DNA from: Zingiber officinale
Lineage: Eukaryota > Streptophyta > Magnoliopsida > Zingiberales > Zingiberaceae
Reading direction: 5' to 3'
NCBI RefSeq assembly: GCF_018446385.1
Contig: NC_055996.1
Span: 13,937,317 to 14,001,316 of the forward strand
Length of the DNA stretch: 64,000 bases
The notes beneath the pieces are model-generated. The model saw nothing but the letters and a program-made list of their open reading frames with translations. It was not told where the DNA came from and did not search any database. Each line of letters begins with the position of its first letter. Position 1 is the stretch's first letter. Shown piece after piece: positions 24,533 through 35,760 of this stretch. Both the position numbers and the translations under genes were made by a program.

Positions 24533-27322
24533 CGTAGGACCCTACCTGATCACAGAAAGGATTGAGAAAGTAGCTTACAAGCTGGACTTACCACAAGACA
24601 TGTCAGCAATACATAATGTATTTCATGTCTCTATGCTAAAGAAGTACCTCCACGACCCTAGCCAAGTGATTCAGCCACAGTCAGTGAAGATCCAGGAGGA
24701 TCTTAGCTATGAAAGCAAACCTACACAGATAGTGGACAGAGAAGTTAAGAGACTAAGGAACAAAGAGGTACCACTAGTGAAGGTCATCTGGCAGAACTAG
24801 AAGCACGAGGAAGCTACTTGGGAGCATGAGGACAATATGAGACAGAAATATCCAAAATTATTCTAAGTTCGAGAACGAACTTTTTATAAGGTATAGGAAA
24901 TTGTAACAACCTAAATTTCCTCATTTCGAGTCCTAATAGTAATTTAAAATATTTAGAAATGCTTTAGAAATATTCTAGAGATTTTTAGGAATTTTTAGAG
25001 TATTTTTATGTAATTTTTGGAGTTCGTTTGGTATTTTTACCAAAAGAAAGAAGTTTCAAAAAAAAAAAGAGGTTCGGCCGAGGTTCGAACCCGTGACCTC
25101 CGACCCAACCTGAGTCTTAAGCGAAGCATGATGACCAAGAACCCAGCAAGGTCGTGCTGATTAGAGAAGGAGCGGAAATCATTTAAGTAGTAGATAATAA
25201 CAGAAATAGTTAGGTATTAAAAGGGATAAGTTAAGAGAGGAATAGGTAATATTTGTGGCCGTGACCTAAACCTCTTCCCCATCTCTTTCTCGCGTGCGAT
25301 GGCAGCTCGGGCGGAACCGAAGGAAGCTAGGGTTTTTGTCTCCGGCGGCCGGCCAAGGATCAATCCAAAGTTTCCTTTGCAGTCTCAAGATCCTCTCATC
25401 GAGGAGAGCTCGGGGGCACGAGGAAGAGCTGAAATCTCGAGTCCTCCGAAGCCCTAGAAGCCGTTTTGTTCGGTAGTAAGTCCAAGAACGATGTAAGTGT
25501 TTCTCACTTGCAGTAAGAGTAGTTCTTGAATTGTAATTTCATTCTTTGTTTGCTGTAAAGTGTGTGGCTTTTGAGGTTTTTGCCGTGAGTTTCAAAAGGG
25601 AACAAGGAAAGGAAAAAAATTGTTATAGGTTAAGCATGAAGGTTATTTTTCTTCAGGCTTTGTAATTAGTATTGCAGAAATTGAGTTATCTTTTTCTGTT
25701 TGTGACCTTAATGGGTATTTCGGGTTGTACTGTGAAGAGGGCATGAGCAACTTCCCTTGGGGTTTGCTGTGCAGGTTGGTTTGTGCCGTTTGGACCCTTG
25801 CTGTTTTCCAATTAGCATCTTAGTTTAGACTTTTATTGCTGCAAAGGGCACGAATAGCCTCACTGCCTAGTTCGGTTTATCTTGAAGCTTGCTGCCATAA
25901 AACTAAATTTAGTTTATTTAGATTTGGAAATGAGTAAATTGTTTAGTTTTGAATGGCTATGGGTGGTATTTTAGTTCCTTTTACTTCCTTGCCGTGGCAC
26001 TACAGATAGCTTCAACAAGTTCTAGTTTTGAATGGTTATGTGTAGCCTTTGGTTCCTTGTGTTTCCAGGGGCAAGAACAGCCCTGTTGTCATTAATCCTT
26101 TAACCAACAGAATTTTGTTAGCTTAGTATGCAGAATTTTAATTAGCATAGTATGCAGAATTTTGTTAGCAAAGAATGTAGAATTTTGATTAGCATAGTAT
26201 GCAGAATTTTGATTAGCATAGTATGCAGTTTTCTTCTGTTAAGCTTTGTATGCATATTTTTGTTAAAGCTTCGAATGCAGATTTTTGTTTAAGCATTTCA
26301 ATGTTAGAATTTGTTTAAACATTTCAGTTTTAAAAGAAGCATTCTTCTATTAGAAGTATTAACAAGAACAAGTATTTTACTTAAAGAGGCTAGTACCCGA
26401 CTTCCGAGGTTGTCATTAAACAAATCCAGGTGACCGTTTCCGAGGTCTCGGCCCTGGTAAGACCAAGGTCTTTACCCTCGTAGGACTGGTGGCTCGCTAC
26501 CTCAGTTTCTATTAGGGAGCGCGCAATGGTACTAAGCTGGGCCTAAAAGATTATTATTTTGAAGTATAAAAGTATAAGATTTTAAACAAGTGAAATAAGT
26601 TTCACATAAGCATAAAAATCAACAAGTTTAGTTTCCTTTTATGCTAGCATGTTGTTAGATGAGCATGAGCAGCTTTACATGTTTAGCATTTCAGTATGTT
26701 TATTTCCTTTGCTATTAGATTGAGCATGTGTAGTATTTCTCTTAAAGTATTCAGTTTTTAGATTTCTTCCTATTCACATGCATATTCGAGTTTTGTGAGT
26801 TAGATAGCGCTTACTAAGCAATTTTGCTTAAGTTGCATTTCCTCTTACTGCAGATAAAGGAAAGGAAAAGCTATAGCGAAGGAAGGCGACAAGGAGGTGT
26901 GGATGGATATGTGATGTTTGGACTATGGAAGCCTTGAGATTTAGTTTAATAATTCATTAAGACTTTGTATTCAGAATATTGGAACCATTTTTTCATGTTG
27001 TTAGATTTGCATTGGATATTTCATGTTTAGAACTCTTTCTTTTAATTGCTATGCACATTGGTTTATTATCTGAGTTGTATCAATGTTGCATGCTTGTGTA
27101 GATTTATATATATAGTTTCTAGCATGTTCAGATTGATGTATAGTTTTAGTTGTGAACGTATGCTTGAGTAGTATGTTTTCCGCTGTTACATATTGTATGC
27201 TTTGAGTTTTGAGAGTTTTAAGCATAGATAATTTCATGTGAGCAACATTAGTTAAGATAAGTTAGTAGTCCAGTAGCGCTCCACCCTCACAGACTAGTAG
27301 GGAGGTAGGGTGGTGCGTTACA
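24533..27322 (+). mobile_element. Gypsy element A, right part: chromodomain tail and 3' LTR
   Basis: 24538-24866 encodes the end of pol with a Del/Tekay-type chromodomain (motifs [46 protein letters not shown]). The 3' LTR is 24902-27322 (2421 bp, TGTAACAACC to GTGCGTTACA). It has a palindromic tRNA B-box-like GGTTCGAACCC at about 25083 and an internal run of GCATAGTATGCAGAATTTTG-like repeats at 26120-26300. The 5' LTR is off the window, so age cannot be judged. Element A sits in the RT region of Copia C. Confidence 0.88.
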
Positions 27323-30300
27323 CTTTAAACTTAAGAAAGCCTTATATAGTCTTAAACAAGCACCTAGGGCCTGGTATGAGAAGTTGACCTCCTACCTAAT
27401 TTCCAAAGGATTCAACCAAGGAAAAATTGATCCAACACTATTTGTAAAATCAATCAAACAAGATATCTTTATAGCCCAAGTATATGTAGACGATATAATC
27501 TTTGGTTCAACCAATTCAGAATTTTTACAAGAATTTATAACCTTAATGGAACAAAAATTTAAAATGAGCTTAGTAGGTAAATTAACTTACTTTTTAGAGT
27601 TACAGATTAAATAAACTTGTGAAGGAAATTATGTTTATCAATAAAAATATAGCAAAGAATTACTTAAAAAAGTTGGAATAGAAAATGCCAAAGAAATAAA
27701 AACACCAATGGCAACTAACACAACCTTAGATAATGATCCAAATGGAAAACCTGTAGACCTAAAATACTATAGGAGTGTCATAGGCAGCCTCATATACTTA
27801 ACTACAAGTTGACCTGATATTTTATTTGCAGTTAGTATGTGTTCTAGATACCAAACATGTGCTAAGGAATCTCACTTAACTAATGTAAAAAGAATTTTTA
27901 GATATCTAAAAGGAACACCAAACGTAGAAATTTGGTATCCAAGAACAACTAATTTTGAACTAATAGGTTACTCTAACTCAGACTGTGCTAGTTGCAAACT
28001 AGATAAAAAGAGTACAAGTGGTGAATGTCAATTACTTGGACCATCACTTGTCAGCTGGTTTAGTAGAAAGCAACAATGTACTGCCTTATCTACTACTGAG
28101 GCAGAATATATAGCAATAGGAGAATATGTTGCATAATTATTATGGATGATGCACACCCTAAAAGATTTTAACTTAAACTTTAACAATATAAAAATATTAA
28201 TTGGCAATATTAGCTCAATTAACTTAACAAAAAATCCAGTGCATTATTCAAGAACCAAACACATCAAAACTAGACATCACTTTATCAGGGATCATGTAGC
28301 TAAAGGCGACATTGAACTCAATTACATTGAGTCTAAGTCCAACTTAGCTGACATATTTACCAAACCTCTCCCTGAAAGTGACTTTAGCAATTTACATCGA
28401 CAACTAGGAATATGTTCTATAGAATAGGACTATAAAAATAGTTTTCAAATGATTAAGGAAAACCCCTTACCTATATTTTTCTAAAAATTTCCATTTCCTT
28501 AGCTTTTCAAAATCAATTTTAGTCTTAATCTAGATCAAATCCATAGAAAGCATGTTCCTTTAGATTTAGGACTTGAACATCTCACAAACACATTAGGACT
28601 CCCTTGATTATGTATTCCAAAACTTAGAATGGTGTGAGATGCGTAAGTCCTTTCCCTGGACTTAAGATGCTTATATCAGTGCATCAACACAAGTCTGGGC
28701 GTAAAATACCAAACAAAACAGTGACCAAGTTAAGTAATCCACTTTTAGTCAAACAATCACTTAACCTGACTAACCAAGTGAACATTGCTATCCTCTAATA
28801 GTTAGTTAGTAACTAACGGTTAGACACTTAAGGACAATTTCTAGTTGATCGGATTATTTTTAAATAATATTAGGTTCATGGGAAGAATATCTAAAATTGA
28901 CTTTCAAAATATTTTTTTTACATCCTTTGAAAAGATGTTTTAAAAAAAAAACTCTTTTTCAAAATGCTTACTTTGAAAATCATTCTTAACACATTTTGAA
29001 AAATCACATGTTTTAAAAAATTCTGATACTTATCAAATCATATGTTTTGAAAATTTATTTTAATTTTTTTTTCAATTTTTGTAAACTACTTTTAAACCAA
29101 CTTTAAAAGATATTTTTGAATAGTTTTTGAAAAAGTTCCATTCTTGCAAAACTTAGTCTTCTAAAAGTTTCATCCTTGAAAATTTTTAAAAAGTTTCATT
29201 CTTGCATAACTTATTTTAAAATTTCCTTAAAACTTATTCATATTTTAAAAGCATCTTACAAATATTTTCTAAGCTCAAAATTCTTGTCCAAAGTATTTTA
29301 AAAAGTTGATAGATCTTGAAAATGATTCTGAAAGTTTCTTAACAGCTATTTACCTTTAAAGTTAGCTGTGTAAAGGTTAGCTTTCAAAACTTAGTATAAC
29401 TCTTCAAAAGCTTTCCTTTCAATTTTCTTTTTTTGTTAAAAAGAAATTATTACAAGTGTTTTGCAAACTTCATTTTTCGATTAGTTTGAACAAGTTTTCT
29501 TTAAACTCACCTAATAATTCTGAAATTTTTTTGATGTTGTCAAAATTTCACCACTTTCCCCCATTACTTTACTTAGCATTGTTTTACTCATGTTTTTTTT
29601 TATGAATATCAAAGGGAGAGGGTTAGGGATCAAGTTAGCAAATAAAAAAAAATCAAGAAAATCAAAATAGCTTAACCCTAAAAAATGATTAAGAGAACAA
29701 AACCAATTGTCTCAAACTTGTTGTTTCTCTTAAAAATCATTTTTTCATGCTTATTTTGCATATCTTTTTTCCTAACTTAACTCAGGTTATCATTGCATAA
29801 AAAAAAAGAGCAGATTATTGGTACCGTTTTCATCAACGATCTAACTCAGGTTTTGATAAATAACAAATAAGTTAAGTTAGGTATAATTGTAATCTAACCA
29901 CTTTACCAAGTGTGCAGATAGGTCGACGGGCTGACCGGATATCTGGTGAGAAGTCCAGATAGGTAGACGGACCGATCGAATATCTGGCGGGAAGTCCAGA
30001 TAGGTCGACGGGCCGATCGAATATCTGGCGAGAAGTCTAGATAGGTTGACAAGCTGACCGGATATCTAGCAGGAAATCTAGATAGGTCGACAGGCTGATC
30101 GGATATTTGGTAAACTAGTAAGTAAAGGTAAGTCATTGGAGGAGAGTGACTAAGTGAGAACGCGTCCTGATTAAGGGGACAGTAGGCGTTGATCTAGTTT
30201 AGGTCTATTTCGGATCCTTAATCTGAGACATTGACTAGTTTCTAGTCCTGAGAAGACAAGAACTAATTACTACTGCTCATTATTATTGTACTAACATTTG

Positions 30301-31092
30301 TCTTATGGGTTATTACTTGGTTTATTGGACTTACATTGTTTTATAGGACAAAGGAGCAAATTTACCTTCAAATGAACAGTGTCCGAAGGCGCCTTCAAGT
30401 AGTTGAAGGCGCCTTCGTACTATTCATCGAAGGTGCCTCCATAGCCATGGAAGGTGCCTTCCGCAGGATGAAATTTGGACTAAGTCGCAGATAGAGGTCG
30501 GACTGTTCGGGATCAACTTTCTCAAGTTGGAGGCTCCTTCAATGAGTATGGAAGGCACCCTCAATGTCCTATATAAGGCAGTCTCGAGGAAGTTTCAATA
30601 CAGAACACATATACGAGCTACTACGCATCCATTTGAGCATCCTACTACTCCGGCCTCCTGCTACGACTCTGCTACGAAGCTGCTGCGCCTAACAATTGCT
30701 CTAAGGACTTCTGATCATGGCCAACAGACCGACATTGACACACAAACAAGCTACTTAATTCCCTAAGTGTCGGTAAAATTTTTATTGTACTTAAATTCTA
30801 CAAACAGGAAGTGCAGTTTGTTGCACTTCTTTGATCATCTTTGTACTCGATTCTCTCTTCCGGAGGTATCATAAGAGGTTTTTAGTGGATTACCCATCGA
30901 TAGGTCAACGGGACCTGGGTCTTGGAGTAAGAGTCGCTGAAAGCTTTGAACCAAGTAAAACCACCTGTGTTTTCTTGTGTTGTTCTTTTTAGTTTTTCCG
31001 CTGCGCATACTTTGATTTCAAAACAAGAAAACGAGTTTTTAAAAATCACGTTATTCACCTCCCCCCCTTCTCACGTGTGTATCGATCCAACA
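27323..31092 (+). mobile_element. Ty1-Copia Sirevirus C, right part: RT/RNase H, spacer, 3' LTR
   Basis: 27327-28428 matches the Copia RT/RNase H of element B on the opposite strand ([31 protein letters not shown]). 28429-29815 is an AT-rich spacer with purine tracts near 29605, like that of B. The LTR is 29816-31092, the reverse-oriented relative of B's LTR. It has GAAGGCGCCTTC-type palindromes (30384-30470 and 30530-30570), stem-loop units with CAGATA/TATCTG and CTAGATA/TATCTAG arms (29918-30115), and the C-run box TTCACCTCCCCCCC near its end. It is the oldest layer of the stack and a fossil with about four breaks in the part seen. Confidence 0.88.
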
Positions 31093-33084
31093 ACGGGAAC
31101 TTGAGATCTTGAAATCCGACAGAATTTATAAGGAAAACATCTCTTCTGTATGTGTGAGAGATGAGCATGTTGAGTTGTGTAAATTTGAACGGAGTTATTA
31201 CCAACTGGCTATATAAAAGAGGACTGGCATGTGAAAAAACTCATAAGGTCGACCGGTCATATGCTGTAAGACTTGTTGTAAGTGGGAATTTGGGTCTCCT
31301 TATTTCGGTCGGACTTATGACCGATCGGATCTGTGATAAGTTAGATATCCCTTAAACTCGGTCAAATATAGACTACTCGGATATATGATAGGTGTCTTTA
31401 TGCACAAATTGGACGCTAGGTTCTCTAAGTCCGACCGGCTCATAGGCAGGCGTCCTCCCACCAAAGGCCTTAGCAGTACTGGGCAAATAATAAAATTTCA
31501 TGGAGAGTGACACGCTGGCTGTCATCTCCCCTTGACCTTGATCGTCACATTACCTTGACTTTAACTATCACGTCATAACTAAGTCCGCCTTTAACATCCC
31601 GTATCACCTAACATATCTCATTTCGTGTATTCATGTTGTCATTTTATCAATCAAATGCATTCCCAATCAAGTTGAATCTAATGAACATTACCTTATCCGA
31701 CCAATCAAATATCGACACATGCATTTCAAGAACATCTAATATAATCAACCAAGCGACCATTCGCGAACTTAGGGTTTCACAATGAGCATGTGTGGGTGGT
31801 CATACCCGGGGCATCGATTACATAAACTAATACAATGATAAGACCAAATGACCATGATCCAATATTCCATTTGGCTAGCAAGATGACACATTAGTTGTCC
31901 CATACATAGAACCTCCCTAGCTATCATAGAGGTCTAGCAATGTTTACATGAGATGTTAATTAATGCCCTATTCTTTTCTGCAGCAGCATTGCTCAGTAAT
32001 TAATATTGAGTGGGGGGACAAGTACTGGACCACAAACAATTAATTGCATGGAATTGAATGGGCACATGCATGGACCACAAACTAGCTCAACTTTTACTTC
32101 TAGGGTTTTGCAAACACATGGTCTAGGGTTTACCATCTTTGCATGGGGAATTGACACTAAATCATGTCGCTCATGAGCATGAGTTTAGGCATGCAACAGC
32201 AGTAAGAACCTTAACAGCTAGAATCTAGGGCAACTTTAACCATGAAGATTACTGTAAATTTTGTGTCATTTTGACAGGAATGTGTTCAATAGTTAACATC
32301 TAATGCCTTGCAGCAGCTGAATGCATGCCACTCTATATGAAGTACAACCTGACCCTAAACCCTAATCAGCCATGTAGCACTGCAAACCTAAAGTGTTCTT
32401 AAACCATGTTTCAGATGTTGAGCATTGAATGGTTCTTATTGAACTAGCTCCAAATAGGACGAATATCTTTGAGGATAAGAACATCAACTATAAATTCATT
32501 CTAGATCCTTCTATCTTTAACCTCTCTTTGTTTCATATTTACTATTGTCTTTGTCTTAGCTTCCTCAAGATATATTATTTTATTCCTTACATTATCATTC
32601 TTTCTTCCCCTTCTATAGGTCCCTACTACTTGTGTGTGGGTCATGCGTCACATACTCCTACTGCTTTACCTTTCTTTCTTTCTTTCTTTCTTTCTTTCTA
32701 TCTATCCATCTTTTGGTAATTTCATGTTTTGTGCCTTTAGTTGGGAAGTCTTCTTCATCTACAGGTTTGGCAAGTTGCATCCTGATGCATGTTGTTCAAG
32801 TTTTGAGAGGTTCTTCTATACTTTGATTTGATCTTTACTTCCTTTTCTTGTTTCTCCCAAAAAGATTTTAACCTCTCTTTTTTTCTCTTTCAATAGGTCA
32901 AGGTTTCTTTCATGATTTTTCTGCAATTATTTTCAGTTTATAATATTGGTCCTGACCTAGATTCTCATGTGCTCCTTGTTCCCTCAAGCAATTAACTCTC
33001 TCTCCCTCTCCCTCAATCTTTAGATGTATGTTTCTCTATATCTCCTTTTCCTGTCCTCAAGAGTTCCACAAGCAGATTAAAAAT
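31093..33084. other. Intergenic sequence left of MIR167
   Basis: No gene is recognised. 31200-31450 holds scattered GTCGACCGGTC/GACCGATCGG words, like the LTR palindromes, and may be a decayed LTR remnant. A TTTC/CTTT microsatellite lies at 32673-32700. 32300-33080 is probably the upstream and 5' transcript region of the MIR167 gene. A possible TATA box, CTATAAATTC, lies at about 32488, but its use is a guess. Confidence 0.45.
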
Positions 33085-33225
33085 GTCCTGGGGAACGAGT
33101 GAAGCTGCCAGCATGATCTAGCTCTGAATCACCACGACATAAATCGACTTGTCGGTCGGGTTTAGTTTCTGAAGGTTTGATCGTTGCTAGGTCATGCTGT
33201 GCCAGCCTCACTCCTTCATTTGTTG
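33085..33225 (+). ncRNA. MIR167: MIR167 microRNA precursor hairpin
   Basis: The mature sequence at 33100-33120 is identical to plant miR167a/b (begins TGAAGCTGCC, ends GCATGATCTA). The 3' arm at 33188-33213 pairs with it over 26 positions with two mismatches, one G-U and a two-base bulge. The predicted star strand is 33190-33212 with two-base 3' overhangs. The loop between is about 67 bases. In plants miR167 cleaves mRNAs of the auxin response factors ARF6 and ARF8, acting in flower, ovule and root development. An identical mature sequence plus a pairing star arm makes a chance match very unlikely. Promoter and full transcript cannot be delimited by eye. The Aux/IAA gene lies 10 kb to the right. 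Confidence 0.95.
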
Positions 33226-34409
33226 GCATGCATGGCCAAGAAGTTGAAGAACAAAATGCCTGAAAATTAATATGTGAGTATTTATGCTCCTTTTTCATTC
33301 TGATTAATTAACAAAATCTAATCTGATTTTTTATGTGTTTTTCATGATTTAACCAAGTGAAACTAATTAGCATTGGATATCTTCAGATCCTTAGCTTGCA
33401 GATGGAGAAGAAAGTAAATGACTTAATTACTTTTTCATGTTTAATTTGCTGTTGAGAACAGTGATTTATTATTTGCTGATGTTGTCAGTACTAATCCTGG
33501 TCAAAAGATACTACATCTCGATCCTAATGTCGACAATTAGCTTCTTAATTTTAGTTTTTTTTTCTCTTTTTTTCCGTTTAAATTGTCTTATAATTTTCAT
33601 GTATAATCCAATATGGCACATCTGTAATCAGACTTCTTTTTGAATAGATGTTAACATATGACTTCAAAGGCTATCAATGCTAGGGTTTGTTCTTGAGGGT
33701 TCATAGTAGCACATTGGTTTAGCAAGGGGTTCTTATGCATGCCGAATAAATACTTTAAAGTTTTCATTTCCTTCAATTCCATACATGTGGAATTATCTCA
33801 TGTAATAACCATGACATATAAGAGGAGGGGTATTTGCCTCTGGGCCATGCTACAATATGACAAAATGCTTAAGTAGTTTCCAAGCACTCATGATTTGAAT
33901 CTCAAGATTTATTATAGGACATTTTCCTCTGTCTTAGATATCTAAATTATCAAAAAAAAAAAAAAATACTTTTGAAGTAAAGAGATACCGTAATAATGCA
34001 ATTTTTTTTAAATAATATATATATTATCTTTCCTTACTTTTACATTTTATTTAAAAAATATTACATGTACATTCAAATGTCAAAATAAATAACTTTTATT
34101 TTTTAAAAATTAAATGAAATCATATAATTGGTCACTGTCATTAAACGATCAGATTTCAAATATATTTAATTTGTTTTAAAATTTAATATAATATTATCAA
34201 TTAGAATCATATTTATGCAAAATATTAAGTTTTAAGATGATATATTTGTAAAATAAAATAAATATATATAAAGTAAATAAGTTCAGCACTCTTATTTATT
34301 TATAGATAAAATAACATTTTATACATTCTATTCTTGTTTTATTATGTTAATATATTTAAAATATAATATAAATCTAAAGGGTTAGAATAATAATATATAT
34401 AGTTTGGTC
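33226..34409. other. AT-rich intergenic sequence
   Basis: No coding or RNA gene is recognised. 33940-34400 is very AT-rich with poly-A/T runs. Nothing further can be supported. Confidence 0.5.
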
Positions 34410-35042
34410 CATAGTTTGCAAAAATGTGATCCGAATCGTAGGATCGTACGATCCGGAAACTTAAAATCGATTTTTATCGTAGGATCGGAACAGAATCAGT
34501 AGGATCAGAACAGGATCGGAGTAAAATCGATGGAAGCTTTGAGAGGTCATAACTTTTGACTTGGATTGAACCACGGGGCCTATAATATATCAAATCAAAA
34601 CTCGTTCAGAAATTTTTAATAAATTTCAAAATTTATCTTAACCACCCTATTTCAAACCCAAAAAATATCATTTAAATCCTTTTCAGATGTCTAGAAGATT
34701 TTATCTTTTTTATTATTTTTTTTATCTTATTAGGATTTTAAATTATTTAAATATATATTTAATTATTTTTGAGTTGTTTTTTATCAATAATATTCTGTCA
34801 TTTTTTTTCCAAAATGATGAGTTTTTGGATGTCTATTGTCTAGTATTATATGATATCAACCAGTCTTTAGAAGATTATTTCCGGCATTCATATTTGAACC
34901 AAAGGATTCAATAGCTTCTGTTAGGTATTTTGTTGGCCTTTAAATTAAATTATCTTATAAACCAAGGAAATATTTTTGATATTTGTTAGCCTTTAAATTG
35001 AATTATCTTATAAAATAAGGAAATATTTTTGACATTAAATAC

Positions 35043-35045
<3 letters not shown>

Positions 35046-35094
<49 letters not shown>
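35046..35094. repeat. (ATT)n microsatellite
   Basis: About sixteen uninterrupted ATT units. Confidence 0.95.
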
Positions 35095-35095
<1 letters not shown>

Positions 35096-35229
35096 GTTAA
35101 TAGAAATTTTATATTCTCTCATTTTATGATATAAAAATATAAATATTATTAATATACTAACATTAAATTACAAGTTAATTTAAATTTATACACATAATAA
35201 TGTAATCTCAGATGTTGAGTATAAATGAT

Positions 35230-35231
<2 letters not shown>

Positions 35232-35289
<58 letters not shown>
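35232..35289. repeat. (AT)n microsatellite
   Basis: Nearly thirty uninterrupted AT units. Confidence 0.95.
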
Positions 35290-35291
<2 letters not shown>

Positions 35292-35760
35292 AAACTAATT
35301 ATAAATGAATTTTTAAAGTATTTTTTCTAATTATTAATTATGTATTATAAAATTTTAAAAAAAATTAATAGGATTGTACGATTCTACGATCTAATTTGGA
35401 TCCTAAATTGATTCTACATAATATCGTAATTTTACCAATTATGATTTGGTGAACAGTTGTATAAATTTGAATAAACTTCAATATTATCAGTTATGGCCTC
35501 ATTGTCTTGAGGATATCATTTTACTCCCTCATGATTTCTAAATTCCAAATTAAACCCTACATTCCTGGTAAGGCACCACCCGGTCAAAGCGCTTCGGTTT
35601 GACTCTTTCTACGTCCCCAGCCAGTGGCCACGTAGATGTCCAGGCTCTTGCAAACCGTTCGATCATAGATGGAGATGATAAAGACCGTCAGATCGGGCGT
35701 GCAAAATTATGGGCGTGCTTCCCCTCTCTACTCCTCGAGTTGGCCAAGCAAGCAATCGAC

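Larger units (their letters stand above)
34415..35445. mobile_element. Possible decayed TIR DNA transposon (non-autonomous)
   Basis: The left end near 34425-34460 (GATCCGAATCGTAGGATCG, then TACGATCC) is repeated in inverted orientation near 35368-35400 (GGATTGTACGATTCTACGATC). The outermost bases (ATAGTTTGCAAAAATG and its counterpart near 35430) also pair imperfectly. The inside is AT-rich, without recognisable protein, and holds two microsatellites. Superfamily and exact ends are uncertain. Similar TTTGGT words flank both ends and may be a worn target duplication. Confidence 0.4.

Noticed and set aside
31093-31800. A solo LTR right of Copia C
   Set aside because: LTR-like GTCGACCGGTC words occur, but no clear start, end or target duplication could be found.
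35599-35760. Upstream extension of the pyruvate kinase frame
   Set aside because: It would start at a TTG. The ATG at 35761 gives a normal transit peptide.
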